A DNA stretch of 64,000 bases. Source: a virus. The stretch is from positions 1 through 64,000 of IMG/VR virus record IMGVR_UViG_3300030102_007485; one strand, 5' to 3'. The position numbers and the translations under genes are program-made. The notes beneath the pieces are model-generated. The model was not told the DNA's origin, did not search any database, and saw only the letters and a program-made list of their open reading frames with translations. This document shows positions 57,101-64,000 of the stretch, in pieces. Numbering within the stretch: position 1 is the stretch's first letter; each line of letters starts with the position of its first letter.

Positions 57101-60100
57101 TGGATGCCTAGTTAGATCAACTAAGGGTCTTATAGATTTTGAGGAAATTGTAAAAAGTGCTTCTTCTCGTGTTCTTTCGGCATTTAATGACCCCTCCTTC
57201 CATCCGTCCAAGATGGAATTTAATGCTGGGTCCATGGGTCCGTTTGAGAAGGGTATAATTCATTCTGCGATATATTTGATGGTCAATTTTTTGCTAATCG
57301 AATTTGCGCTGCGAGGCGGCATTGCCTTTTCATCATTTTCTCCAAATGCTCTGTTTGGAAAAGAATCAAGTGGTGCAAACGATAATTTTCTTCATAATTA
57401 TTTGGTCAATTTTATATCAAATAGTCTGTCGCAAGTGATGGTTAGTGCAAACGTAGCGTTCCCTGAATCAACTAAGATAACAGACAAGACTCTTTTGTAC
57501 CCATTCAGAGATGTCTTTATGAATCACTGCGTAGAGTACGTTCGAGTTGTATCTCCAAGCACTGTTAGCACGAGTGATAAATCTGCAAATCAAAAGAGTG
57601 CAATTTCCTATATTGTCAACGAGGTGATAAAAGAAGGTCAACTAATTGATATGATTGAGGGGCTTTTTCACGGCACAGAGCAGGAAAAGAAACCCTTTGT
57701 TAAAACTTTCCTGGAAAATTCACAAATTTTGTCCATACCAGAGGAGACCACTCCAGATGGAATGTGGAAACTAAGTGATGTGGAAGAACCAGAAAATGCC
57801 ATAGAAAAGGGTCGGTTCTTGTTGCAAAAGTATATAAGGGTTACAGGACCTGCCGCTTCAAGAGATTTGTCTCAATATACTTTTAGTGAGGAGTTCTTGT
57901 CTAAAAAGGATGAAATACTTCAGCGTCTTAGGGAGGTGGATCCCAATCAAGATTTGTTGGTAGATGATCCAGTTGCTGTCGCTGATCGAATTGATGCAAG
58001 AATTGATGTTCTTGAGGAAATGGAACCTCTACCTGGCGCTGCCGACGATGATTACAGAACACCTTTGGAGAATGAGCAAACGGAAGTAGTTTCAATCGAG
58101 GAACTCAATAGTTATTTGAGAAACTCGTACCAAGGGTCCTTTAATGAAGAATTGTGTAACTTGTTAGGTCTCATTTACACAGAAGACCCAGAGAACCCCT
58201 GTTTTTTGATGCCGGAAGCATTCACTCGTTTTCCAGGCAAACTTATTAAGAAAAACTTTAAAAGATATAAGATTGACAGAGGTTTTACCGTTCGTAATCA
58301 AGGTCAGATTGAGGGAATTGGACTTCGCTTCCGATACAGGGATTGGGTTGGCCGAGGGCGCAGTGGGTGGAAAGACGAGGAAGAACTACTTGCATACAAT
58401 GCAAATCCTCCTCTAGACCAAGCTGGTCGCCCAATGGTCGGGGGTTTTAACGATAGAAATGTTGTAAGATCCCGCGATGTGCGTTTTTCCTATGAAGTTG
58501 ATCAGCAAAACGGAGATCGAGGATTCTTCAATGATGTTTTTGACCAATCCCTACTATCAGATGCTAATCAACCGGAATCCTCTCTTTATAGTACAGGTAT
58601 ATTCTCGAAACTTGGTCGCGCAGGACAATTGGGGGCACTTGTTCATGTGGAGGATGCTGATCCTGAATATTTAATGCTTGAAGAAGATGTTTGCAAGATC
58701 TCATCTGATTTCGGAAAAGAGGGCATAACTAAGATTTTTGAGGGGTATTCTGCTGGTGGTTTTGTAGCCGAGCGAGAAGATCTGTTACTAACTGCAGAAA
58801 TGAAAAACTTTTCGGAATCTTTTACACCAATCATCGGGGCAGGAATTCAAAAACCTAAAGGACCGGAAACATTCTCTCTACTCAGCATGGGTCAGGGCGA
58901 GAAATTGAAACAAGGAGTGGTCGATGCAGTGCCCTTTATGGACAGTGCCTTTAACACATACCAGAATTCTCCAGACTTGATTCCGCTCGACATGCTCACT
59001 AACCGGTCTAATTCTTTGCAAGAAGGTGGGGACTACAGTTACGGATCATCCCACCCTAAAATTGAGGATCTTGGTCCTCGCGGTATGAGGAGGATGGAGC
59101 AAAATGACAATCCTCAAGAACAGTTGTTTGGTTGGAAGAAGGGAAAGATAACCGAAGAAGAATTCAATCAATATAGGTCCATGGAAAACCTTTCGGATGG
59201 TTTAAGACCTAGGTTGCAAAACGATATTAAAATACTAGGTCCAAACGATGTTTATGAGGAATGGACACATTACCTTATAGAGGATCCAGGATACGTTTTT
59301 GGACATCCCGGAGAATCTTTGCACCATCCAGAAAGCATGGGGTGCATGATGGACCCATATCACTTTGATGGAACCGACGCCCCCCGCGATGAATATGGTG
59401 ATGACTGGTCGTACGTCCATCGTCATTGGGTAGATAGAGCGTTTTTAGAATGTTGTCGTGCCATTGAGGACAAATCTCTCTTGACTGATGAGAGTAAAAA
59501 GCAATCTCGGGTTGGTCAATATTGGGGTTGGGGTTTTGCAAGGTTTAAGCGCCATGGTACCGGGCAAGGACGTAACACCGACCGGTACAATCCGGGACAT
59601 GGTCGCTATGATCAGGTTTTCCGATTTAACCATGAAAAGCGTTGGGACGGCAGTAAGGAGAAAGCCACAGAGCATCGACGGAGAATTAGACAGTTTCCTA
59701 ATCGTGCGGCAATCATGGTCAGACCATTGGGGTACCAAAACGAGTCTTACGAGCATGAAAAGACTAACGAATTAGGGGCAAACGAGTATGCTTCCCCTTT
59801 AAAGATATTGGTAACCAGGATAGACTATAAGATTGGGGATACAGTTTTACACTCTGATGTTTACATGGGGTCAGAATATAATGACGGCGGTATATTGGCA
59901 GGGTCTGATCTTCGTGCCTCGCATACGGAGAACGAATATCGCTCCTTAATGCTGTCCGAAGCAATAAACAGACTTATGATGGAGTGGGTTGAGAATAATA
60001 CATCTGCAATTAATCTTTATAATGGAGAGGTGTCTAGCGATTTTCTTCGTGACAACTTGCGAAAAAGAATTGAAGAATATGTAAGTATGTATGTTTCTAA

Positions 60101-62864
60101 TGGACTCGGTCCCACCCGCGCAGTCAACGAGGAAGATAAAGCGATCTTGTTTACTGTTTGCACCATTGGTACAATTAAATTCTATCTAGAAAACTTCCTT
60201 GGAATGACGCTCCCCTCCACTGTGGATTACGCTACGCCCCAAAGATGGTACAATGCTTTGGGTCGAGGTCAGTTTGCATTCACTCCTCGCGGTCAGGCAC
60301 AAATGCCTTCTGCTGAGTTTAGAGCGACGCTGATGATTTTAGTTGCGGATATAATAGCAAACGGTTTTTCTAATCTGGTCACAGAAGACGCCGTTCAAGC
60401 ATATATCGATTCTGAACTTTCAGATATTTCACAGTTTCCAGACAATTTTGCACCACAACAAGGCGTTGGAGCGATTGACGCTCGTGCATTCTTAGAACTT
60501 GGGCGCGCTTTGCAAGAGACGCCAGCAATTGAACTGATCCTTGACACTCGCATCAACGACCAGTTTCAGGTGATGGCAAAGTCGCTGTTTAATCTTCATG
60601 GAAATAATGAAGATTTTGGTCTTCGTCCGTTGTCGAGAACATATCAGTGGAAAAAGCAAGACCTAACCGCACCATTTGATTTTTCTAGATATAAGACTAA
60701 CATGTTGACTATTCCCAAAGTTTACAGTGCTGCTGCCCTAATAGCAGGAAATCTTAACGAAGTCACCCACCTACAACCTCCGTGGCGACAACCAGACTTT
60801 GAACCTATTGTATTTGGACACCCACAACCAAGAGTTAGTTCAACGAGAAGCAAGTTCGGGGGATATTCCCTAACACAGCAGTGCACTGCTTTATTCAATA
60901 AGTCAAACGCAGTCGATATCGGCGCTTCTGGTTGGGGTGACCAACGACTCTTTCGTTTTAGTGATCCGGAGCAAACGCTAGAACAAAAATTAGCAGTAAT
61001 TTGTAACAAGTATACTGAAGGTGTTTTGAATCAAAGAACTTATGAGGGATTCTGGGGATACACTAGTTCTCCAAATTACCTAGAGGGCATGTCTTTTCAC
61101 ACTTTAGTAAGTTATCATAAAGATTATGGTTATCGTATGCCATACTCTCGCGGCGCGGACATCGTCCGCGAAGGGGCGACGTCCAATAGAGAACTCGAAG
61201 AATATGATTGGAGCATTTTTCTTCAGGTTCAAGATACTTTCCCCGCGGTTTGTGATTTGCTTGGTGGAAACACTGGTGGCGATGATGACTACGGCACATA
61301 TGAAAATGAGTATGCCTTGGAAAGATTACCGTATCCCCAAGGTTTTCAGGGAGCGTTTGCGGGCAGAGATTTGCCCCCTGTTGGTAATTTGTCAGATCAC
61401 TATCTGATTGGAGATGGTTATGGACTACCAAGAGAAGAGGAGATTCAAAACTTTATAAGCGTTCGAGGAGATCACAACAAGTCTATCGCCGAAATGGCAA
61501 TTCTTTCACAAGATCAGGAACTCTTGACAGGATTTCGAGCATACATGATTAATCGTGGGATAGGTTTAGTCTTTAAGGCAGACTCTGACGAAAGAAAGTT
61601 CTGGAATACGGCAGGAGACCAACTTGCTACACCGAGAGATGAGGGTGATACTATGGCAAACTATGGTGGGCAACCCTTAAATCCTGCTGGTATATTTGAA
61701 GAATTAAATGCGGTTCTTAAAGAAGAACTTTCAACCAGATTGCAAAATATAATAGAAGGAAGCAATTATCAGGTAGGATTGCGCATGGTTCAGATATTGC
61801 CAAAAAGCGTTTCAGATTCAATGGATAATATTCTTAATAGTCTAGGTCCACAAGATCCACTCAGACTCGCACTTGAATTGCTCATGGTTGAAGAGAGGAT
61901 TGTAAAGGTAAAACTCGATATACCAGGTGATGCGCAGGAAGGGATTAGTTATGCACTGCCCATAGTGCATGTGGAAGAGGGGATGGATCGCTGCAACCTT
62001 AATTGGAGAAATATTTCAGTATCTGCAGGTACGATGATTCCAGAATTGTTGGATATGCTTTCTGCAGACGAGAGAATGGTGGATTTTATAGAAAAGTCTT
62101 TCCCCCTACAGAGACTATCTTTATTGTCTGGTCTATACTCTATTATGGCACTTTCGACAAAGGATGAGTTTAATGATTTCATGATGCCCTCAAAACTTTC
62201 TATAAGTGGGGTGTTTTCTTCGATCTTGACAAAGACCGAGTTTGAAGGTGTTCCGTCTGGTGTTGATCTGTGGATGATGGCGAATGGTTACATGACGTCT
62301 ACTGGTCCAAAACCCGATTTGGATTTGATGGGACAAATGGGTGACTTTTTCACGCAATTAATACTGAACGCCCTGAATACCCCAATAATTCTAATAAAGA
62401 ATTTGGCAGGTGGGTTAGATCCCGCTTATAAGTCAATGATGAAAAGTCAAGGACCTGGTTCCAAGCAGGTCAAGAGTCTAAACTATTCATCTATCAGTGC
62501 AAACGGGTTGGAATCCAGGATGAGTAACGGAGTTAATTGTGATGGGGAGTATGTACCGGTGAATCTTGGATTCCCAAGAGATCTGGCAGCGAACTTAGTT
62601 CCAATACCGAACAGGGATTTCTTCAGGGCGCTCAAGAAGTTTGCATTCTTTATAAGAAGAAAAAAGAGGGGAGGCGTTTTCGACAGTTATGGGGATTTCT
62701 TGGGACCATTCGGCGCTATCGCTTTGGCGCTACCTGATCTTAGGGGTGATACCCCCGCTGCGGTAGCGGCAAGGGCAAAGCAGACAACAAGAACACCTCC
62801 AGAGCAATGCGAACCAGCAGAGATTGTTGAAATTAGTGAAAATAACACAGAAGAAGATAATTAA
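51141..62864 (+). CDS. Giant baseplate protein, 3907 residues, with peptidoglycan-binding domain
   Basis: One uninterrupted frame of 11.7 kb lies between a structural gene and gp25. Near residues 530-575 a peptidoglycan-binding type-1 domain is clear: YVDGKFGQGTESAVKSFQSN followed by HGLKSDGVVGTLTYRKI. A weaker similar unit is at about 94-165 (TVRAIKAYQ, GLLGPATIAVML). Residues 770-910 are a basic, charged helical region. Hydrophobic helices occur near 1230-1260 and 2035-2060. The rest is acidic-mixed with no other domain recognised. The position suggests a central or peripheral baseplate component that touches the cell wall. ATG 51141 follows AAAGGGTT. Confidence 0.8.
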   Translation: MTQKVHIGLSKIKFEPSLGFSFSADEYMTPGEHHVDFLVFKDFLSRKVLKSLYVFGSVDGMLGNRSTESARPSMRKLSMDEGNRFCEKTVRAIKAYQLLNRRSILHYGQKHFSWASTTPEQSKSLHPGEVSKIMTNDFKIASTPDFSKEFGLLGPATIAVMLGYRFHRTHINPDWNKGLVVDNGVAAYGSMVESDQSNNFFSSLSSRQKRRAEEFDRIYSLRKEYQEYKKNSPAPSEQDKKNFLDAKGVKYQFMEDLGDTTFSLIEQEADVRISYTPMTDTPDDGEILVVESVMTRKLYDKVYKSSPTMKFSPATASSLLDSLRAFVNRRKGLEGANGSSVSRSGMTAKKAVDILSKPQPSAQGDDPWIGTGEVKNFVHIYVDSDYTIEEEAELYARFGGKVATKTPPLRKRKQKGLKKDDAFVKEIQFALLVNGVLDSFDVPVIESEKERVQLRVEDSSDAVVSLFKESGVDLDSARIAVAQQNDQLPPDAQGDMSFSFDIGDADKEGHTVPVSEFKNRPTGHITYLEYLLYVDGKFGQGTESAVKSFQSNHGLKSDGVVGTLTYRKIYQVHGDKLSKYGFESIKDTLGARAEVANKKHDYKYLTRDLSRKALQKVFAYYKKETTWKLNLADPEINDIYPGKYNPTLTQPVTLSINDDTLFDFEDVDAEPFRTIHEEIDLPESFCTVRSQLRPLSDIMANLSNDVEAKRSYWATESVADFFIPPTRPGGYFMVEYVIDRKKLDLVLSKTDAKVVDAVDAGIMAFETAAVIYDKVSKFLEDPSAAYELAEEKVSKAIDDYASAKIEAISEYKRDAIKNAGKNTRNAWKKLRKKKQKDRRNRLLKERAAKNASQIQSRDVQLLGGTAKFETRLFRKKIDKVANKMIDLNQSFQDMKKEQSNIQATNKDLGARGYSHKKKEDPFQSYSDFLNMKPELDLKKDAERLREIPGAMETFLKLNGQHLEDKFNRFLEFDFAKVRDRYGNILGAKIKSIYFVGQKPADYIDEQVSTAAAFAGSEESFRASRRKLEHGFDALIKKSPFNDHRIMSYFAQMNVIDKELFKSAWGSRCGEYETLPVMDFISKYVYPAPGISSLTNDATPVNKKTSSGKPVITVKENIEENVGLMFSQLKTSAQRLTEQASVTAQNVDSLVQFKKGKTYDANDLLPLGELCTWEEITQKFINTFDFKSYWCEFSACLPDIPWPIVIDLTFDIPKLPKLPTLKQLRIIFDQLYISLVEMLVRFFCTLINKLLDLIRFPNCDEIFEAALFGAASLVNAIQEHDSMETPVPIGSYDISSQFLRGVDQSNFNSSKTKVQKKMLNSLTSYGIPAELLSDPDSGVNGSSMTDMINDLSALMRPTELTSLLRGNATPEVLTIIVNYIDMNIPALSEYLSSENSIQDFFSNLGGLIDVEVLNRIDKIPQILAENRFCPETVDARSRIIMGDLSEDQLRSAINAHNSKSTQTAEAVRAMMTDNPIASAMGDLYNPGDPNAIISDVPAPMVEIIESTAKSIFEVPKFSFIADVSRYTDLLYDQASRPLEYEDPEFNLDIENKALEAIEILTKNEAEIRNALTGANVVRKWRLRERLYEKFHYDVFVVEKKFKTQRRKRNRQGSTKLVTTVKLYPEVSDELMQQLKSGALTDSCGGVTDLNENGRTEFHFLIKRIGSYNSDLSPGVPSFENLQLELVNQVFKLSNYVPDFLPTGASLMVKPQKEDEDGILIPNAPILRRDDGTAIKSSLNMNDVSESEKTGLIRQITDSIVTRITELQNAVMRHLEVNMSDKNDSALLPEIRKYYDRSEETRRERGLVGDEEEFFRVVPSATADGFSFELSLPKRFQSSLVYEEVASEGDEDLYRIVINDQVLMKSSENFYGCDILPQEYARPPGVSSLAKKGIYVDIVRRSMVDHFKRYQRSEGYGAALSSLRRAFTRDLESPGQIADQLHEDSYNSTFEMFFEEIMDQMSDSRIFNDPEYIEKLDVRIRGAREYDKNGCLVRSTKGLIDFEEIVKSASSRVLSAFNDPSFHPSKMEFNAGSMGPFEKGIIHSAIYLMVNFLLIEFALRGGIAFSSFSPNALFGKESSGANDNFLHNYLVNFISNSLSQVMVSANVAFPESTKITDKTLLYPFRDVFMNHCVEYVRVVSPSTVSTSDKSANQKSAISYIVNEVIKEGQLIDMIEGLFHGTEQEKKPFVKTFLENSQILSIPEETTPDGMWKLSDVEEPENAIEKGRFLLQKYIRVTGPAASRDLSQYTFSEEFLSKKDEILQRLREVDPNQDLLVDDPVAVADRIDARIDVLEEMEPLPGAADDDYRTPLENEQTEVVSIEELNSYLRNSYQGSFNEELCNLLGLIYTEDPENPCFLMPEAFTRFPGKLIKKNFKRYKIDRGFTVRNQGQIEGIGLRFRYRDWVGRGRSGWKDEEELLAYNANPPLDQAGRPMVGGFNDRNVVRSRDVRFSYEVDQQNGDRGFFNDVFDQSLLSDANQPESSLYSTGIFSKLGRAGQLGALVHVEDADPEYLMLEEDVCKISSDFGKEGITKIFEGYSAGGFVAEREDLLLTAEMKNFSESFTPIIGAGIQKPKGPETFSLLSMGQGEKLKQGVVDAVPFMDSAFNTYQNSPDLIPLDMLTNRSNSLQEGGDYSYGSSHPKIEDLGPRGMRRMEQNDNPQEQLFGWKKGKITEEEFNQYRSMENLSDGLRPRLQNDIKILGPNDVYEEWTHYLIEDPGYVFGHPGESLHHPESMGCMMDPYHFDGTDAPRDEYGDDWSYVHRHWVDRAFLECCRAIEDKSLLTDESKKQSRVGQYWGWGFARFKRHGTGQGRNTDRYNPGHGRYDQVFRFNHEKRWDGSKEKATEHRRRIRQFPNRAAIMVRPLGYQNESYEHEKTNELGANEYASPLKILVTRIDYKIGDTVLHSDVYMGSEYNDGGILAGSDLRASHTENEYRSLMLSEAINRLMMEWVENNTSAINLYNGEVSSDFLRDNLRKRIEEYVSMYVSNGLGPTRAVNEEDKAILFTVCTIGTIKFYLENFLGMTLPSTVDYATPQRWYNALGRGQFAFTPRGQAQMPSAEFRATLMILVADIIANGFSNLVTEDAVQAYIDSELSDISQFPDNFAPQQGVGAIDARAFLELGRALQETPAIELILDTRINDQFQVMAKSLFNLHGNNEDFGLRPLSRTYQWKKQDLTAPFDFSRYKTNMLTIPKVYSAAALIAGNLNEVTHLQPPWRQPDFEPIVFGHPQPRVSSTRSKFGGYSLTQQCTALFNKSNAVDIGASGWGDQRLFRFSDPEQTLEQKLAVICNKYTEGVLNQRTYEGFWGYTSSPNYLEGMSFHTLVSYHKDYGYRMPYSRGADIVREGATSNRELEEYDWSIFLQVQDTFPAVCDLLGGNTGGDDDYGTYENEYALERLPYPQGFQGAFAGRDLPPVGNLSDHYLIGDGYGLPREEEIQNFISVRGDHNKSIAEMAILSQDQELLTGFRAYMINRGIGLVFKADSDERKFWNTAGDQLATPRDEGDTMANYGGQPLNPAGIFEELNAVLKEELSTRLQNIIEGSNYQVGLRMVQILPKSVSDSMDNILNSLGPQDPLRLALELLMVEERIVKVKLDIPGDAQEGISYALPIVHVEEGMDRCNLNWRNISVSAGTMIPELLDMLSADERMVDFIEKSFPLQRLSLLSGLYSIMALSTKDEFNDFMMPSKLSISGVFSSILTKTEFEGVPSGVDLWMMANGYMTSTGPKPDLDLMGQMGDFFTQLILNALNTPIILIKNLAGGLDPAYKSMMKSQGPGSKQVKSLNYSSISANGLESRMSNGVNCDGEYVPVNLGFPRDLAANLVPIPNRDFFRALKKFAFFIRRKKRGGVFDSYGDFLGPFGAIALALPDLRGDTPAAVAARAKQTTRTPPEQCEPAEIVEISENNTEEDN

Positions 62865-62882
62865 TTCAACAGGAGGGTTCTT

Positions 62883-63284
62883 ATGTCTAGGGGATTAGCA
62901 GTAAAATTACCTTTGAGAATATCAGAAGAGTTTGGACCATACGACCTTCACACGGATATTAAGACAATGGTTCATCAAAATTTAAAGATGATTTTACTAA
63001 CAAATCCAGGAGAAAGAATAATGAATCCGGATTTTGGAGTTGGTCTTCAAACGTTTCTCCATGAACAAAACACGGCATCTTTGGTTGGTCGAATTTCATC
63101 CAAAATTCAAGAGCAGGTAGAAACGCACTTAGATTTTATAGAAATAACGGAAACATACATAGGTCCAGATCAAAATTCTCTTAATCCATCCGACAATGTT
63201 TTGTCCATAGTTATAAAATATAATATCATCCCAATCTCAGAAGAGGATATTCTATCAATTACTCTCTCAGATTTTGGTTTGTAA
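62883..63284 (+). CDS. Baseplate wedge protein gp25-like (GPW_gp25)
   Basis: The 133-residue protein starts SRGLAVKLPLRISEEFGPYD and has TDIKTMVHQNLKMILLTNPG followed by ERIMNPDFGVGLQTFL, the gp25/GPW signature (L-x-T-x-P-G-E-R-x-x-x-P-x-F-G). In T4 gp25 forms the wedge core with gp6 and gp53. ATG 62883 follows ACAGGAGGGTTCTT, a strong ribosome site. The gp6-like gene follows, as in other contractile phages. Confidence 0.95.
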   Translation: MSRGLAVKLPLRISEEFGPYDLHTDIKTMVHQNLKMILLTNPGERIMNPDFGVGLQTFLHEQNTASLVGRISSKIQEQVETHLDFIEITETYIGPDQNSLNPSDNVLSIVIKYNIIPISEEDILSITLSDFGL

Positions 63285-63317
63285 ACCTAATTATTTGGAA
63301 AGTTTTGAGGTTTTTTG

Positions 63318-64000
63318 ATGTCAATTAAGAAGATAGTTCCTATAGATTACACAAGTCGTGATTTTAATTCAATTAAAAACGACCTAATAGAATACACCAA
63401 AAGGTATTATCCAGAAATCTTTAGGGATTTTAATGAAGCAAGTTTTGGTTCCTTGATGCTGGATACGGTCTCATACATTGGGGATATTTTGTCCTTTTAC
63501 TTGGACTATCATGCCAATGAGTCTTTTATAGAAACATCTATAGAGTATTCAAACGTTTTAAACCACGCAAAGCAAATGGGTTACAAGCATTCAACCGCAC
63601 CATCATCGCATGGAGTGGTAGATATACACTGTCTTATCCCCGCCAGCACAACATCTACAGCACCCGATTTTCAGTATGTTCCAACCTTGAGAAAGGGTAC
63701 GACTTTTGGTACCAATTCTGGAAAGATATTTACCTTAAACGAGGACGTTAGTTTTGATCCTACCGGAAGAAACGAGGTGTACGTCTACTCAGAAACAGCA
63801 CAAGGACCATCTTACTATGTAGTCCGTTCATCAGGGCAAGTTGTTTCAGGACGTCTTGAGCGCAAGGAGGTTACCGTAGGGGATTTTCAAAGATTTTTAA
63901 GAGTTGGTCTTGGTGACTCTCAAGTGTCTGAAATCATTTCAGTGACAGATGCACAAGGAAATGTATACTATGAAGTTGATTATTTGTCTCAAAATATCAT
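63318..64000 (+). CDS. Baseplate wedge gp6-like / baseplate J protein, truncated by window end
   Basis: ATG 63318 follows TTTTGAGG. At least 227 residues are seen and the frame remains open at 64000. The start MSIKKIVPIDYTSRDFNSIK, then EASFGSLMLDTVSYIGDILS, FYLDYHANESFIETS and YSNVLNHAKQMGYK is the typical beginning of gp6-like baseplate J proteins. It forms the wedge ring with gp25. Confidence 0.9.
   Translation, partial: MSIKKIVPIDYTSRDFNSIKNDLIEYTKRYYPEIFRDFNEASFGSLMLDTVSYIGDILSFYLDYHANESFIETSIEYSNVLNHAKQMGYKHSTAPSSHGVVDIHCLIPASTTSTAPDFQYVPTLRKGTTFGTNSGKIFTLNEDVSFDPTGRNEVYVYSETAQGPSYYVVRSSGQVVSGRLERKEVTVGDFQRFLRVGLGDSQVSEIISVTDAQGNVYYEVDYLSQNI

Noticed and set aside
61126-61407. 93-codon alternate frame inside the giant gene
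   Set aside because: It is fully inside the 51141-62864 frame, without a ribosome site or motif.

Overview
The window is part of the genome of a tailed phage, most likely a T4-like marine myovirus of a Gram-negative host. The evidence is a GPW/gp25-type baseplate wedge protein followed by a gp6-like wedge protein, a gp55-like late sigma factor, PhoH, a ClpP-like protease, short overlapping genes almost all on the + strand, and many small proteins without known function. A Gram-negative host is inferred from three lipoproteins, an ADP-heptose pathway, GT9-type transferases and an IscU very close to the gammaproteobacterial type. The sequence is AT-rich and both ends cut through genes.

Layout. 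(1) 1-3316: about fourteen very small genes, with seven near-identical sigma70-type promoters (TTGACW, 16-17 bp, TATRRT-like, usually preceded by TGA). This looks like an early host-takeover region; two copies of one micro-gene flank most of it. (2) 3317-3580: a terminator and a run of CCTACATGTAGG-like palindromes. (3) 3583-19592: a thioredoxin-like lipoprotein, an FG-GAP propeller protein, a series of small basic or Cys-containing proteins sharing an N-terminal signature (MKxIxExWRxF), then Nudix, RNase H-like, nucleotidyltransferase, SNase-like nuclease, short PurA/PurZ-like synthetase, zincin, and a ligase-like/NMNAT-like fusion. (4) 19612-30217: a terminator overlapping a promoter for a probably leaderless gene, eukaryotic-type phosphomannomutase, a 9-Cys micropeptide, a complete tmRNA, a Cys-rich family protein next to IscU, thioredoxin lipoprotein, lytic transglycosylase, ClpP, the only minus-strand gene (trypsin-like lipoprotein), PIN-PhoH, a second zincin and a Cas4/RecB-like nuclease with a four-Cys Fe-S signature.

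(5) 30226-46413 is a contiguous 16-kb glycan island: several glycosyltransferases, hldD, separate hldE adenylyltransferase and kinase genes, HAD phosphatase, cupin, sulfotransferase-like, methyltransferase, NodU/CmcH carbamoyltransferase, two DegT-family enzymes (one with His in place of the PLP lysine, as in ColD), an RmlC-like epimerase and GDP-mannose 4,6-dehydratase. With the phosphomannomutase upstream, this suggests the phage makes ADP-heptose and a GDP-(di)deoxy/amino sugar and transfers and decorates them, either onto its own virion or onto host LPS. (6) 46537-48288: small conserved genes and the gp55-like sigma factor. (7) 48291-64000: baseplate module, dominated by one 3907-residue protein.

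Functional links that look most worth attention: the phage-encoded IscU together with a Cys-rich putative metal protein and an Fe-S nuclease; the tmRNA with its own tag; the split ADP-heptose pathway plus GDP-sugar branch; and the shared N-terminal (and a shared C-terminal) signature on otherwise unrelated proteins, which resembles a capsid-targeting tag. All functional calls rest on reading the sequence and on memory of protein families; no database search was run.
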